Below are positions 1 to 11,938 of a stretch of DNA of 64,000 bases, piece after piece. Where the stretch lies: contig FJUW01000002.1 in assembly GCA_900074885.1 (NCBI GenBank), positions 1,067,001 to 1,131,000 on the forward strand, read 5' to 3'. This stretch comes from Rhynchosporium graminicola. Its lineage: Eukaryota > Ascomycota > Leotiomycetes > Helotiales > Ploettnerulaceae. A model generated the notes under the pieces. It searched no databases, had not been told where the DNA came from, and worked only from the letters and a program-made list of their open reading frames with translations. The position numbers were made by a program, and so were the translations under genes. Each line of letters starts with the position of its first letter. Within the stretch, counting starts at the first letter, position 1.

Positions 1-3000
1 GATGAATGAAACTTAACAAGTCGATATGGATCAACTCCAGCTTCCTCTCCTCGTCCCCTTCGAGGGCATTTTCACTCCAATATCGGCCTATCAAGGTAAA
101 GCGCTCGCTGATCATGATAGCCTCTCTCTGCCTGCCAGACCAGGGCAACCCTTGCCGAACGACCTTAATCGGACGAGATATCTCCAGAATCGACCGGGAG
201 ATCCTCACTGCTTAAGATCATACCAGGCATCCATCTTAATTGTCCGCAACTCTGTTTCCTTCCTACCACGATCTCGTAAGTCAACATCTCCCTCTGCAAT
301 CATTTCCGAGGTGGGGGCATAAAGATATCCCAGATCACGATTGCGTGTATGACGGCATAGTTACTGTCACTGACTTCCAGACTTCTTCTGTTTGAAGAAA
401 TTGCACCAAGTGACTTTTCGGCGATGATCCCAGCCAGGTATTTCGGGATCTCGGTCTTTTCCTATCTCGAACAGGGAGGGAGGGGCATGAGGAAGCGAGG
501 CTCCGTCTGCCGAGATCTGCTCCTTCTAGAACATCGCCGGAGTAAACAAAGCAGAGCGGTGAACCTTCTTTCGACTCAACAGTGGATACGCGACAGCAAG
601 TTTTCCGCAATAGACAACCTGAGTGGTTGGTATGATCAAACAACGAACTCACTCCCGTTTCAATCGACACGCTTTGGCTTCTCCTCCTCATCATCATCCC
701 CTTCAAACGCACGCGGGTTGTGGATTGTAGGCCACAATTGTGTGAATCGACAGGAGGGGAATCACTCGGCTCTCATCCGGAAACTCTGGCGAGCAGCATG
801 AGAGACTACACCGCCAGAATATCTAATCTGAGGCAACGAAACATTCGATATTCCAGATCCGCAAACAAACAAGCTGAAAGACAATTTAGCTGTCGGTCTG
901 GGTGAGACAGGAAAGTTTATGTCTCACTCCGAGAATCCGCTTGAAAATCTCCTCGTTTGACGCCGGCAGGCCGGTATTGAAAAGACTATCACAACAATGC
1001 ATCATCAACATTGTTTTCCGGCCACTTCGCGACCCTCGTTTCTCCTGTCATATTCACATCGCGCAAACATCTACCGTCAGATGCAACCTAGGCGCGCCGC
1101 AGTGCAGTGCAGTGCTGTGCAGTGCTGTGCAGCGAGCCTACTGCAACCTACCCGCCCGGAGCGCTGCAGCCTGCAGCGGTCACACTCTACCCACCTTTAA
1201 ACACAAGACACGGCTATTGCTACATTGCAGAACCAGTTGGATGTACTACTAGCCATGCTCTCCCCACGGGAATCAACCTGTCCTACTTGCATCAAAACGT
1301 TCGTTTGTGCGTTCTGTTCTAATCTCGTAAGAGGTTTCCGTTTCACTTTGGAGCGGTGAGTGGGAACAAGGAATCCCTTCTCAGCCTTCCCTTATGCGAC
1401 ACTTGATATGGAATGTTTGGGCTCCCTTAGGTCCCTTAGGATTGTGTCGGTGACGACATCCCATTTTGACTTTTCTAATCATTGGCTCCCCTTTCGCACT
1501 GACCAAACTCTCCTCCAGCCACAATTTCTTTTTCTGCTTCTTGGTTTCGGGCTCTTTGTTGCGAGTTCTTTGTTGTGTGTTTGAGCGAAGCGAGCGAGCT
1601 GTGAATATGGATGGGGTCGATGGCTGGCGGGATGTGTGACTGGCACACGAGCCCTAAATATGTCAAGAGAATATTCCCTTATTCTTTCCTTGTTCATCCG
1701 AGGAGATTACAGATCTGCTGCTCCAGGAAAGCCTATCCATCGACCCTCGCTCGTCATTGGTATACAAAATGAGATCTCGATTATGGCCAGCGCCAAGATA
1801 GAGGGATAATAAGATGGTCTTCAAGAGATGATGCCGCATCCGGATCTTGGCCTCTCATCTCGTTTCATTTTCTTCTTTTCTGCTTCGATAAATGCCGCTG
1901 CTCTCTTCCATGCAATTGTCCAAAGTCTGAATGCCGCTTCCGGGATGGTTCACCGGGCATGATTATCCCATCACACTCAATCCACAATTCCTCCTTCGAG
2001 ATCCGAGTTTTCTTTGCAAGTTCCCCATTTCGAATGGATCCCGGGCCTGGTAATTCGAACATGCTAGGTTCGCATTGACGTTCATACGCCGTAGATTTGT
2101 TCTTCCAACGTTCCGTTCGTTCCAACCCCCACCATCCAAACTCTCCATCCGATCTAAAGGAAGGAGAGCCCAGCTCCACGGGCCCGGGTATCCCTCCATC
2201 CCATCTCTTTCCACGCACGCCAGTCACTCGTCCATCTTTCCTGCCATCTGAACAGTTCCTTTGACTCATTTGTAAGGGATCCCAGCCTCCTCGAACTTGG
2301 GTATCCCTCTTTATTTATAGCCTCTTACGGCAGCCGAATTTATTCGAACGTCCGAACCCTTCATAAGGCTTTGAGTTTGGAGAGGCGTCTCTCCACTTCC
2401 CACCTTCTACTTAATAGCTTTCCTATTATTGATTTGGTTTTGGCTGGAGTTTTCATCCTGCCTTTGACCGAGAGATTACGTCTCCTATGCGATCTCGATC
2501 GACATTTACCGAATGAACATCCCCCCACGAGCGTCAAAATGGGGTCGATCAACCCCCTCCTAATGCTTGGAGATCGTGCACTACCCTCCTTTATCTCGGG
2601 TAAGCACTGCCCCCCTCTGCTTAGATTTTCAGAGGGTATATCAAGGCTGAATTAAGAACTCTTGACTTTTGGAGAAAAGGTGGTGCTGTGTCGATTATAG
2701 GCTCTGGACTTCCAGATCTGCATGAATCTTCAATAAAGTTAACTTCCAGATCATAGGCGAGAAACCAAATTACGCAAGCCATGACCAAATACGTAGATAT
2801 TAGGAAGAGGTAATTGCCGCGCCACAAAATGACAAATCAAATCTCTACTCCCTTTCATGGTTTGGTCAGTGGTAGCCCAGCCACTCAACCTCCCCTTCTG
2901 GCGGAGGAGAACTCGTACCAACGAGCCTCACAGGTAAGAAAGAGACACAACATGATACCTGATTCCGTCCTGGAGATATCCACAAACAAAGTGAATGCCT

Positions 3001-4194
3001 CATAGAAACTACGATGTGCTGAACATCCTTCCCCTTCCCCTTCCTACAGCCAGCCTAGCCTGCATCATTCTCCCTCTCCACAAGCTCCGAAAACCACTCT
3101 ATGACGACGTTTCACAGCGGGATTCCGTAAAGCCGGAAGATATATCAATACCACGCCTGCTATGACTTCCCTCACATCTTCCTTCCACAACACCAGAGCT
3201 GACCTGAGACTATCCGCAGCACAAAGCGGCGTAAGCAAAAGCACAAGACGCATACGTGCAGGAAGGATCTCGAGCATCGCTCCGGAAATAGAAATTATAG
3301 CGAGAGAAGGTTTGGAAATTATGCACGAGAGATTTGTGATATGAGATGCGAAATAATGTAGAGAAATCAAGGCGTGCGAGAGCTGTGAAAGGATGCTCGG
3401 TTTAAAGGATGTTATAATGACATATCGGTGCTGCGGGGGACAACACTGACGATATGCACGGGCTGCGAAAGATGTTCCGTAGGGTGTTCATCGCGATGAG
3501 ATGCTTGAGGACGATGATTTCGAGTGAAGAGCTTGCAAGATGAAGGCTGCGCGATGGGTAGAGGAACATGATCACGTGTATCCATAACATCTCCATTGTA
3601 AAGAACCTCTCGAGCCTGCGTCGATAGAAAGCCATGTCAGGCATCTTCATAGAGAGAAGGGTTCTTGTATTGATATAGCAATCTATGGCTTTTCTAGGAA
3701 CACGATCCCACGTGTTTGTTTGATGAAGTTAGTGCACATGACCCCGATCCTCCATTAACATACTCTCTCTCTCTCTCTCTCCCTCTCTCTCTTTCTCCTG
3801 ACGATGTTTCCAAGGATCGCCGCACTCCTCATCCTCGAACCACTTACAGAACACACGCGATTGTCAGTCCTTTTCGTCGTTACGCGATGCGCGTACAGCG
3901 GTGACGCAAAGAGAATAGCACAAGCGGCGGTGCTTGGGATTCAAGAGCTTACGGTAAACAAGCAAGCGAGGACAAACGCTGGGGCGTGGTGATATCATGC
4001 AATCTACGTATGCGATACACCTCATTGAGCACTATTGCAATGAATGAATTCCTGGTATTCAATGGCGTCCTTTGGCGCAGAATTTGAACTGGATAGTGAG
4101 TTGGTCTCTGGCGTCACGCGAAGGTACCGACCGCCTCAACAATAATTACTTGCGGAAGCGACCCGTGGGTTGTTTCGACTTTGAATCTCTGGCT
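1..4194. other. gene-poor stretch, no supported gene
   Basis: I see no coding region that I can support here. Short open frames exist on both strands but lack recognisable domains. A hydrophobic pair of minus-strand frames at 3065-3370 and 3402-3650 could belong to a small spliced membrane protein. The longest leucine/isoleucine/valine-rich stretch lies around 3180-3280, but I could not join the frames through convincing splice sites. A short GTGCA-rich stretch lies at about 1100-1135 and a CT repeat at 3763-3794. Confidence 0.4.
3763..3794. repeat. CT microsatellite
   Basis: A near-perfect CT dinucleotide run of about 32 bases, interrupted once by CC. It lies between unassigned open frames and is probably non-coding. 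Confidence 0.9.
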
Positions 4195-5419
4195 TCAAAT
4201 TCTGCTGTCCAGTGATGTTCTCTTGTGGACTATGTATATCATTGCAATTCTAGTATCTGCACTATAGATTTGTATCGAGAGAGGTGACCATCGCTCGGAC
4301 CCATATTCCATCCTGAAGCTCACACGAAATTGGTCTTTATTGATCTTGAACGCTTGCCCGATCCCCAAAGCAAGAGCTGCACAAAGCTCCATTCCACTGG
4401 ATTCTTCTTGCCGGGTAGGCTTCCGTCAAAAACTTCTGAAACTTCGTGCCGGCGACAGAGCTAGTGCACTTGTTGAGGTTCGCAGCAGAACATCTGGTGG
4501 CTCGTTGAGGTAAGGCTATGATACAGGATTCTGAGAGACCGTTGAACTTCTTGACATGTTCAATAATATTCCAGCTCCGTCTATTTGGTAGACCACAATG
4601 GTGCTTAGGTATGGCGAGCCGGAAAAGTCTCAGGTCGTGACTACACCCGATGGTCGTAAGAGAGTCTTTGGCCTCCGATGAAGTTGGATCGAAGCAAGTC
4701 CTGCACCTTAACTCCATATCTTAATTCTTGAGGAATGCAGTGACCACTCGCAAGATAAATGGTGTCGCGATCCAGGTTGACGAATAGCCTGTATGTGCTC
4801 CACATCTTGTATTCTAAGTATAGGATCTGGAAACTCATACCGACTGCCTCCGCTTCTCGGCAGGCTTCCATGATTCGGTTCACTTGACTGGGACTCATAG
4901 ACGGACTTTTGATATCAGAGTCGACGTTTGCAATGATTTGCGGGGTGCTGAAGCAAAAAGATCAGCCACTGCTTGCCGTCTGCACGATTACTCCTGAATT
5001 TTGCAACTCACGTATGTGAAAAGACTCTGTGACATTTTGGATGGTAAACATTATCAAATAAGCTGTAATTTGCCAAGGATAGCACTCGTCAATCTTTCAG
5101 AACCAAAAGGTCCCGAAGGATTCTCTGTGGCATGGAGACGCCGCCTTCATGTAATCTGAGCTAGCACAATACCAGACGTGGAGAGGAAGAGGAAATATCT
5201 CTCGGAAGACGCACAGATCATATGCCGGAGCTCAATGGAAAGTCTGCAAAATAGTAAAAACTGATGACCAGTATGCTGCTGCGTCTGCTGAGCTCCGGAA
5301 GATGTAAAATTTCCGTCGATGATACCCTGAAGTCGAGACACATCCTGGCGAAGCTCGCTAATCGTTGGCTGGAGGCTTGGGATCAGATCAGAGGATGCTT
5401 CATCTGCAGACCTGTTCAC
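4195..5419 (-). pseudogene. 2EXR-domain protein gene, probably damaged
   Basis: Minus-strand frames read like a 2EXR domain protein, a fungal family of unknown function related to F-box-like N-termini. The first frame (5419-5147) has the typical Phe-rich entry and Leu-x-x-Glu-Leu-Arg core (motif LSIELRHMI). The next (4898-4641) has the expected CREAEAVG and NLDRDTIYLA motifs, matching the family's 'resident Arg-Glu' and 'Asp-Thr-hydrophobic-Tyr-Leu' segments. The third (4717-4337) continues in another frame. The first frame has no ATG (it opens with GTG) and I could not find splice sites that keep it in phase with the second. The change of frame near 4650-4660 has no room for an intron. Degradation is the simplest reading; an unusual exon structure is the alternative. 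Confidence 0.45.
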
Positions 5420-6521
5420 TTTGAGCTTTGGAATTCAGATACAGTGAGTGTTCGCTAATCATCGCGAACACTGATGAAGTGATGGAGGAGAAAGTCATCC
5501 CTTGCTACTCAGCGCAGGACGCTATTGGAAGCTGTGAAACAGGGATGTGGTAAAAGGTCGACAGTAACACGACCGGGTCTCGATCGCTATCAAGGAGCGA
5601 TTGTCAGCTTTTATTTGTGTACGATATTGAAGTCACAAATATCGCCTCGTATTTTTACGCGAGATGGATGTCAACTCCGAGGTGTTGACTCGCTTCATTA
5701 GCTCCGACTGGCTCAACCTCGGATCACGACCATCATTCCAGACGAGTCTAGACAGTGTCTAATCTTCCGAATGTTTCACACACCTATAAACATTCCATTA
5801 ATTCAGCCTTGTCAACAGGGTCAGGAAACAAAGCGTCGAACTCGCTTTCAGGCGTTCGTCTCGTGTTCATCGAAGTCCGTCCGTGCGGGTGTTCGTAGTA
5901 GAGAAGACGCCCGTTTCACATAAACTCCCAGGAGAGCGTGAGCCTCAATCTAGTGCTTGGCCCAATATAGATGGAAATGCCTACACGACTTGAATGAGGT
6001 TCATAACTAAATCGGGCTACACCGTGACAACTCGTTCGTTTGTTCTATAGTACGTTCGACGCCGCATCTCCACATTCTGGCACTAGCATATCTCGTGGCG
6101 TCGACCAGGAGTCCTTGGCTCATTGGCATCTTCCATCTTTTGCTGGTTACCTCTTAGTCTTGGCTGGTGTATTGTCGATTTCTACGATTTGACGAAATGA
6201 GGTACCCCTTGGGAGTCTTGTTCTGTCGTTTTGGTGTTTGAAACTTGATGGGCAGGGTTACACCTCAGAGATATATGTCACAATGTGATGGCTTCTGTCC
6301 ATGAAAAAAATGTTAAATAGTATAGGTTTTCCTCTCAATTTTGCCCCTTACACGGAGCATCTTCAGAGAGATTCATTCATTCATTCGCTCATTCATATCT
6401 TATTTCAGCTGTATTGTTCTTAGTGTTGCCATTCTTTTCTTCACTTGAGTTGTTCAGTCTTTGTTTCTTCAAACCCTGATCAATACCAGCTAAAGAAAGC
6501 TTTTCTTACCTCTTCAGTACA
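5420..6521. other. intergenic stretch upstream of the AA9-like gene
   Basis: About 1.1 kb with no supported gene. In the last 200 bases there is a CATT tetranucleotide cluster (about 6373-6395) followed by a pyrimidine-rich leader, which resembles a fungal 5' UTR running into the AA9-like gene. Confidence 0.5.
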
Positions 6522-7837
6522 GTGAAGCTCTCCATCATCGTCGCTGCTGCCCTTGCTGAAGTAGTATCAGCTCTTTACTTCTTCGATACCAGCAATGTCA
6601 GGGGCGTCACCAGCAAAAAAAACCAGTACATCCGAAAGTTCACTCGCCCGACATGGTACAACCCCATCAAGTTCTCCAGTAATCCAGCTGCCGACATTCG
6701 TGATCACTCTTATGTCGACGGACCGGATATCAGATGCAACCAGGGAGGTGGTGCTTCTGGAACCACTGAGGTGATGACTATCGCGGCTGGCACTGCAATT
6801 ACATTCACACTTGGTGTTGATGCCTCGATGGCTCATCCAGGTATGTACTTCTTCTTCCGTTCTTCCGTAGTACATGAAAAAAGCGTCGACCTAATGTATC
6901 CCAGGTACCGGTATGGTATACATGTCCTTGGCCCCTACGGGCTCTGTCAAGGAATACGACGGATCGGGCAGCTGGTTCAAGATCTGGGAAGAAGGAATCT
7001 GCAACAAGGGCGGTAGGCTCACCGATGACGCTTGGTGCACCTGGAAGAGGAATACTATCACAGTCACCATTCCCAAAGAGACACCCAACGGAGAATACCT
7101 CGTCCGAGTTGAGCACATCGGTAAGTCTTTCCATACTCACCATCAAACATCAAAATATCGACTGACCTTCGCCTTCCAACACAGCTGTTCATCGCTGTCA
7201 CATCGGCGAACCCGAGCAATATGTATCTTGCATGCAAGTCAAGGTCATCGACGGCGGTACCGGTACCCCAGGCCCGCTTGTCAAGTTCCCTGGCGCATAC
7301 AAGGACACCGACCCATACGCCCACTTCAGCGTCTACAACGGTATGAAGGACTTCCCATCTGCGGGCCCAGATGTCTGGAATGGATCAAGCTCTGGAGCTG
7401 TCGCTGGTGCCGCTGTGGATGGAGCAGTCAACCCCGGCCCTGCACCAATTCAGACTTTGAAGACGAGCACTAGGAAGCCTGCGGAGGCGACTCCTAAGCC
7501 TCAGAGGAAATCTGGGACCGAGGAGAAACCTGCTTCCCAGGAGAAGCCTGCTCACCAGGAGAAACCTGCTCACCAGAGGAAACCTGCTCACCAGAGGAAA
7601 CCTGAGCCACAGGGGGGAAGTCCTTAGCCCCAGGCGAAACCTGAACCTCAGGCGGCGCCTGAACCCCAGGAGAAACCTGCTCATCAGGAGAAACCTGCTC
7701 ACCAGAGGAAACCTGCTCCCCAGAAGCAACCTGAGCCACAGGGGAAAAGTTCTAAGCCCCAGGCGAAATCTGAACCTCAGGCGGCGCCTGAGCCTCAGGG
7801 AATTCCTGAGCCAGATGAAGAAAGCTGCGATGAGTAA
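6522..7837 (+). pseudogene. AA9 (GH61)-like protein without the His brace, disrupted
   Basis: Exons 6522-6840, 6905-7120 and 7185 onward, with clean GTATGT/CCAG and GTAAGT/ACAG introns. The product follows the AA9 lytic polysaccharide monooxygenase plan: signal peptide ending near SALYFF, an IRCN-type Cys (GPDIRCNQ), the second-His region (ASMAHPG), the GSGSWFKIWEEG segment, EYLVRVEHI, then a QYVSCMQV strand and PGAYKDTDP. Three things argue against a working LPMO. The position of the N-terminal copper-binding His is Leu (SA-LYFF). The axial Tyr of the usual QFY motif is replaced (QYV). The expected ATG of 'MKLS' is GTG (6522) with no in-frame ATG upstream before a stop at 6477-6479. The Pro/Lys/Gln-rich tail also has a stop at 7625-7627, while the same frame stays open to 7835-7837. 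A non-catalytic AA9-like protein using an unseen upstream start exon is the alternative. Confidence 0.72.
7541..7798 (+). repeat. 129-bp tandem duplication in the AA9-like tail
   Basis: Two adjacent copies of 129 bp (7541-7669 and 7670-7798) encode a Lys-Pro-Ala-His-Gln-like repeat rich in Pro, Gln, Lys and Glu. Within each copy there are 18-bp subunits (gag aaa cct gct cac cag). The copies differ at the stop: copy one has TAG at 7625-7627 where copy two has AAG at 7754-7756. This shows the stop arose by a single A-to-T change after or during the duplication. Confidence 0.85.
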
Positions 7838-8664
7838 CTATCTCTCCCTCGCTCACAGCATGGGGGAACAGTGAGGTTCATCGGGCCAGACCCGCACTGG
7901 ACCATATATCGATGGGGTTGGGCTGGAACTCAGGAGGATATCCCACCCATTGCACTGTTGCTTGCAACAGCAAAAAAAGACCCGGCGTCGAACGCTGCTA
8001 GAAGCTACATATGTTCCTTCTCCATTTTCTTTATATAGATGTAGATGCTCTCGGGCTCTGCGAGACCCAATAGAAGTTTGGCCCTCTCTGACATCCGCTC
8101 GATGCAGATTCAGAATTGAGGGCTGTGTACGTGAAGGAGATTGCTGTTCCTCGCTTCAGTTGTAAGGATGAAGTGCCACAATACAATGTCTAGAACTACA
8201 GGAGCCTTTTCGTGACAAGGTTCATGCTGCATGGGATTCATCTTCAACATGTGAAACGACGTACTACAAACAGGTTTTGCTTCAAGTACAGTTGCAAGGA
8301 AATGAGAACTCCATGCGATTTAGAAGCCTACTCCACTTGGACTAGATCTAGAATGCAGATGGAGTGATGAATATGAAATTGCGAAAGACATAAGAAAAGA
8401 AAGGAATGCATTCATGATTGTTTCTCATTGACTCTTGCTTGCATTTCCGCTTTTTCTTTCTATTCTATACAAAAATCATAGCAATGAGAGCATCGGCTCC
8501 CTGCAATCACTTCCTACCCGGGTATATTTGCATCCTCCTCGCCAAACCAGATTTCTTCAAGTCGGTGAAGCCCGCTATCAAAAGAGCTTGGAAACCAAGG
8601 AAAGTAAGTGAAAATCAACACCTTCTAGTATGGGCTAGAGAATCAAGGTCCTAAAGGCAATCCA
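7838..8664. other. intergenic, convergent 3' region
   Basis: About 830 bases between the 3' ends of the AA9-like gene and the CCCH gene. The open frames here are short and unconvincing. I see no RNA gene or repeat. Confidence 0.5.
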
Positions 8665-10230
8665 TTATCGAATGGAGACGAAATTTTGTTGCTGGGGAAT
8701 ATCTTCGTCAATCTCTCCGTCATGGCCGAGAAATTCTTCCATCCCATCAGAGTCCACATCATCGCTTCCCATTCCCTCCTCATCGCTAGAAATGTCCTCG
8801 ATCATGGGGTCCATCTGTTTGGTTGGGTCTGTGTTGCTACGCATGACACTGGCCTTGTTCCGGTGAAGCAGTTTACATCCCTCGGTGGTGCATGTACCTG
8901 TATTGCTGAAGTCAGGGCACTCATTAACATGTCGTTCTGTACAGCTTGCACCCTTCTCGCAGTAGCCATAGATGCCGAACGAACGACAGACCAGCGCAGA
9001 TGGCGAGACTCGAACATGTGTGTAGGGACAATTATCCTTGGAGCAGTTCCCTCTGGCGAAGTGCATACAAGTTGGGGTTCTCTCAGGGGTTAGTTCATGT
9101 GACAGGTCACAATAATCTCCACTTGGACACGATCCTTTGAGAAGGAACTCTCTGCATACTGCCACCTTTAGTGGATCATGAACAAATGGGCAATCTGCTG
9201 CAGAACAGGAACCTAGAAGAGAGTGTTAGCTGAAACCCGGGGCTCCCCACCAGTTTAAAACAAAAGCTGGGGACTTCGAAGAGAAATGGAATACCCGTAA
9301 GGTTGAAAGCCTTGCAAGGCTTGGTCGTCTTCTTTGCTTTTCTGGAGTTGTCCATGTCAGTGCTGTTAAGGTGTAGTCAGTTCTCAAAAGGCTGTCTTAC
9401 CCGGATATTTTTATGGAAGCATCCCGATACATATTTCCGTTCTTACTCCGATAGAACTTGATGCCTGAAACGACACAGATTTTGGGGGTAGGGGCTCCTA
9501 GATGTTGTAAGTATGATTGTCGCAACGACGACAACTCTTGTATCCAATGCCATGTGCATAGTCCCTCACCCGATATTCTCTCAAGCTTCGCGCCACCCTT
9601 GCTGACTCTGAAAATACCTCCATCTACGACTACCCGGCGCGTGTTTTCTGCCTTAACGAATCTTTCAAGTTTTGCTCGTTCGTGTAGATCTTTCCTCTTC
9701 AGCTTAAACAATCTGGTCTCCTCCATCGACTTGACTCTCAAGCCCTTTTCTGCCTCGAATACGGCGGGATTGATGAGCTGACGATGACCGCGATCGTTCT
9801 TAGTCACCCAGTTGGTAGTGCCTGCATTGATCAAGGGAGCGATGTTCTCGTTGGCTGATTGGGCGAGGGTATTACTGGCATTCAAGACTAGGGTTTTGTT
9901 TCGATGAACGTGGTTTTGTCTTCCCCCTCTCGAGAAACTTCTGGCTCCTCGAATGCCTCGGCCACGGATGGAGCCTCGCCATCCGGAATTGTACGGAGGA
10001 TATCCTTTGGTTTTGGTCAGATCGCGTTGAGCAGATAGCTCCGGTGTCTGCATACCTCCGTAGCTCTGCGGATACTTTTCTTGCTGCTCTGAGGTCTGGC
10101 CATTCTTGTGTCTATTGATTTGACCTGGGCGCGCGTTTAGTTGTGTGTATGGCAAACGACTTGCGCGGGGCAACTTACCAGCAAGTTGGCTGATCTTATT
10201 GAGCATTTCTTGATGATCGTCTGAAGCCAT
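8665..10230 (-). CDS. CCCH-type zinc finger protein, five fingers (ZC3H3/Red5-like)
   Basis: Four exons: complement(8665-9212, 9295-9341, 9401-10124, 10179-10230), giving about 456 aa. The first intron (54 bp) has GTAAGT, ACTAAAC and CCCAG and stays in frame, so it is easily missed. The N-terminal half is basic and Arg/Gly-rich (RGSIRGRGIRGARSFSRGG), typical of RNA binding. A short patch with KFYRSKNGNMYRD precedes five consecutive CCCH fingers, starting at CKAFNLTGSC and ending at CTTEGCKLLH, with spacings Cx7-8Cx4-5Cx3H. The tail is acidic. Five tandem CCCH fingers after such a patch resemble ZC3H3/Red5-type nuclear RNA processing and export factors; CPSF30 is less likely given the long N-terminus. 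It is divergently arranged with the TFIIF beta gene, 469 bp apart. Confidence 0.85.
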
Positions 10231-10699
10231 GGTAACTATAGATTAGTCAAACTACAGGTCTATGCTGTTATCTAGTCGTAGAAATATTCAGCGTCGTTGG
10301 TTGTACAGTCAAACTTGGCTGAGGGAGGAAAGAATAATTAGGAAAGTAGATGCGTTGGGTGCTTGGTTGCTTGATTGCTTTAATTGCGGGTGAAATTCGA
10401 AGGGTGACATGACATGCCTTCCTTGCCTTGCAGCTGTACGAGTAGACGCCTTCCCTTTCGAGCTAACCAAAGCAAGACTAGGGTCAAGTGCCCGCATGGG
10501 CCCCTGTAGTCTACCACCGTAAGGCTACTGTGGGTGGGCTAACATTCCGTCGGCTCTAGTTGTTTGCCTTGCACACTTCTTCTGGACTACAGCTTAATAC
10601 GACAAAGAACAGGGAACTGTCTGCTTAAAACACCTCGCAGCAGTCATTCGAATCTTGCCCACTACATGGTCCAGAGGTTAAAGTAGCTACCTCGCAGCC
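10231..10699. promoter_or_regulatory. shared divergent promoter region
   Basis: 469 bp separating the start codons of the CCCH gene (-) and the TFIIF beta gene (+). No specific motif stands out to me; the region is inferred to be regulatory from position only. Confidence 0.45.
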
Positions 10700-11938
10700 A
10701 TGGAGGATGTAAAAGTTAAGCCGGATCCAGAGAATGCGGCCTCTCCATCAGGCCTGAGCGAGGAGGATATCTACGAAGACGCCGGAGATCTCGAATTCAA
10801 TCCCTCGCCCGATTTCCAGAAGCTGTATCTCGCGCGTGTGCCAAAGTACATCTGGGAGGCATGGTCTAATCTTGACGACGATGCGGAGATTCCTCTGGGG
10901 ACTATTAGACAATCCGTGGATCCTGATGGAAAGGTGTGTATCTCCTGCGTAGGTTGGAGATTCATCGCTAATTGGTACAGATGCGCCTCCAGATGCTTTT
11001 GACTCCTGCACTCGCCGAACATCAAAATATTCCAAAGGAGTACGACTTGGATATCACTGATGAGACCGTCAAGAATACCTATGTGTTCACTGAAAAGGAC
11101 CTCCCAGGCTTCAAATCGAGATCAAGGGCGAAATTTGACCTTGCAAGCGCCAACATGCCTTCCAGACTTACTCGACCAAAGAATGACAAGCCGTTCTCGA
11201 AACAACCATATGATCCAAACAAGCGCTTCCAGCCCTACTTCAGAAAAGCGATTCCCAGTTAGTACCATTGGCTGCACACCGCGGATACGTGCTAATAGAT
11301 CTATAGAGCGGACGACACTCGCTGGCAAGGTAGCACATGAGATCAATTGTATCGCCGTGGATAACAAAGAGTCGCAACATCTTCTGGCAGTTCGAACGCT
11401 TGAAGCTATGCGCCCGAAGCTCCATACAAAGTTCGTCAAGGAGGATCTGGCTATGCTTGGACCGGGCTTTATACAGCCTGGTACAATCCATGCCCAGAAT
11501 TCGTTCAACGACTTTATTGTATGTTTTGCTCCTCCTCTTTAGTATTTCACTGCTAATAACCTTCAGAAAACCAAGAATCAAACTACCAAGGAGCGTCCAC
11601 AGATGATGAAGACGGCCCGTATGCCACAAAACGAACTACTGGATCGCATTTTCGACTGTTTCCGAAAGTACAATTACTGGTCTATGAAAGCTCTCCGTGC
11701 AGAACTTCAACAGCCCGAGGCATACCTGCGAGAGACTTTAGAGAAGGTTGCGGTACTAGCCAAGAGTGGAAGATTTGCTACTCAATGGTCCTTGAAAGCG
11801 GAAAATAGGATCTCAAATTATGCAGGTGAGGGTGATGCTGTTGCGCCAACAGCAGAGGATATGGGAGGTGAGGACAGTGACATGGCAGACGAGGAAGATG
11901 GCGAAGAAGATGAAGATGTGAAATTCGAGGACGTTTGA
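10700..11938 (+). CDS. TFG2: transcription initiation factor IIF subunit beta
   Basis: Exons 10700-10933, 10981-11257, 11307-11518 and 11567-11938, total 364 aa. All introns are 47-49 bp with GT...AG and CTAAT-type branch sites. The N-terminus holds the dimerisation region (VPKYIWEAW matches the VPKxLxxxW signature of RAP30/Tfg2). The middle contains the beta-barrel (LDITDETVKNTYVFTE) and the linker (ATHEI-like KVAHEINC). The C-terminal winged helix has the diagnostic LLDRIFDCFRKYNYWSMKAL and the 'RxTxQPxxYLRETLEKVAVL' type helix (LQQPEAYLRETLEKVAVLAK). The end is acidic. TFIIF beta pairs with the alpha subunit on RNA polymerase II and helps start-site selection. I am confident in the identity and the exon phases add up. 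Confidence 0.95.

Noticed and set aside
3065..3650. Spliced membrane protein on the minus strand
   Set aside because: Hydrophobic frames exist, but no splice pair joins them in phase and no family pattern is visible.
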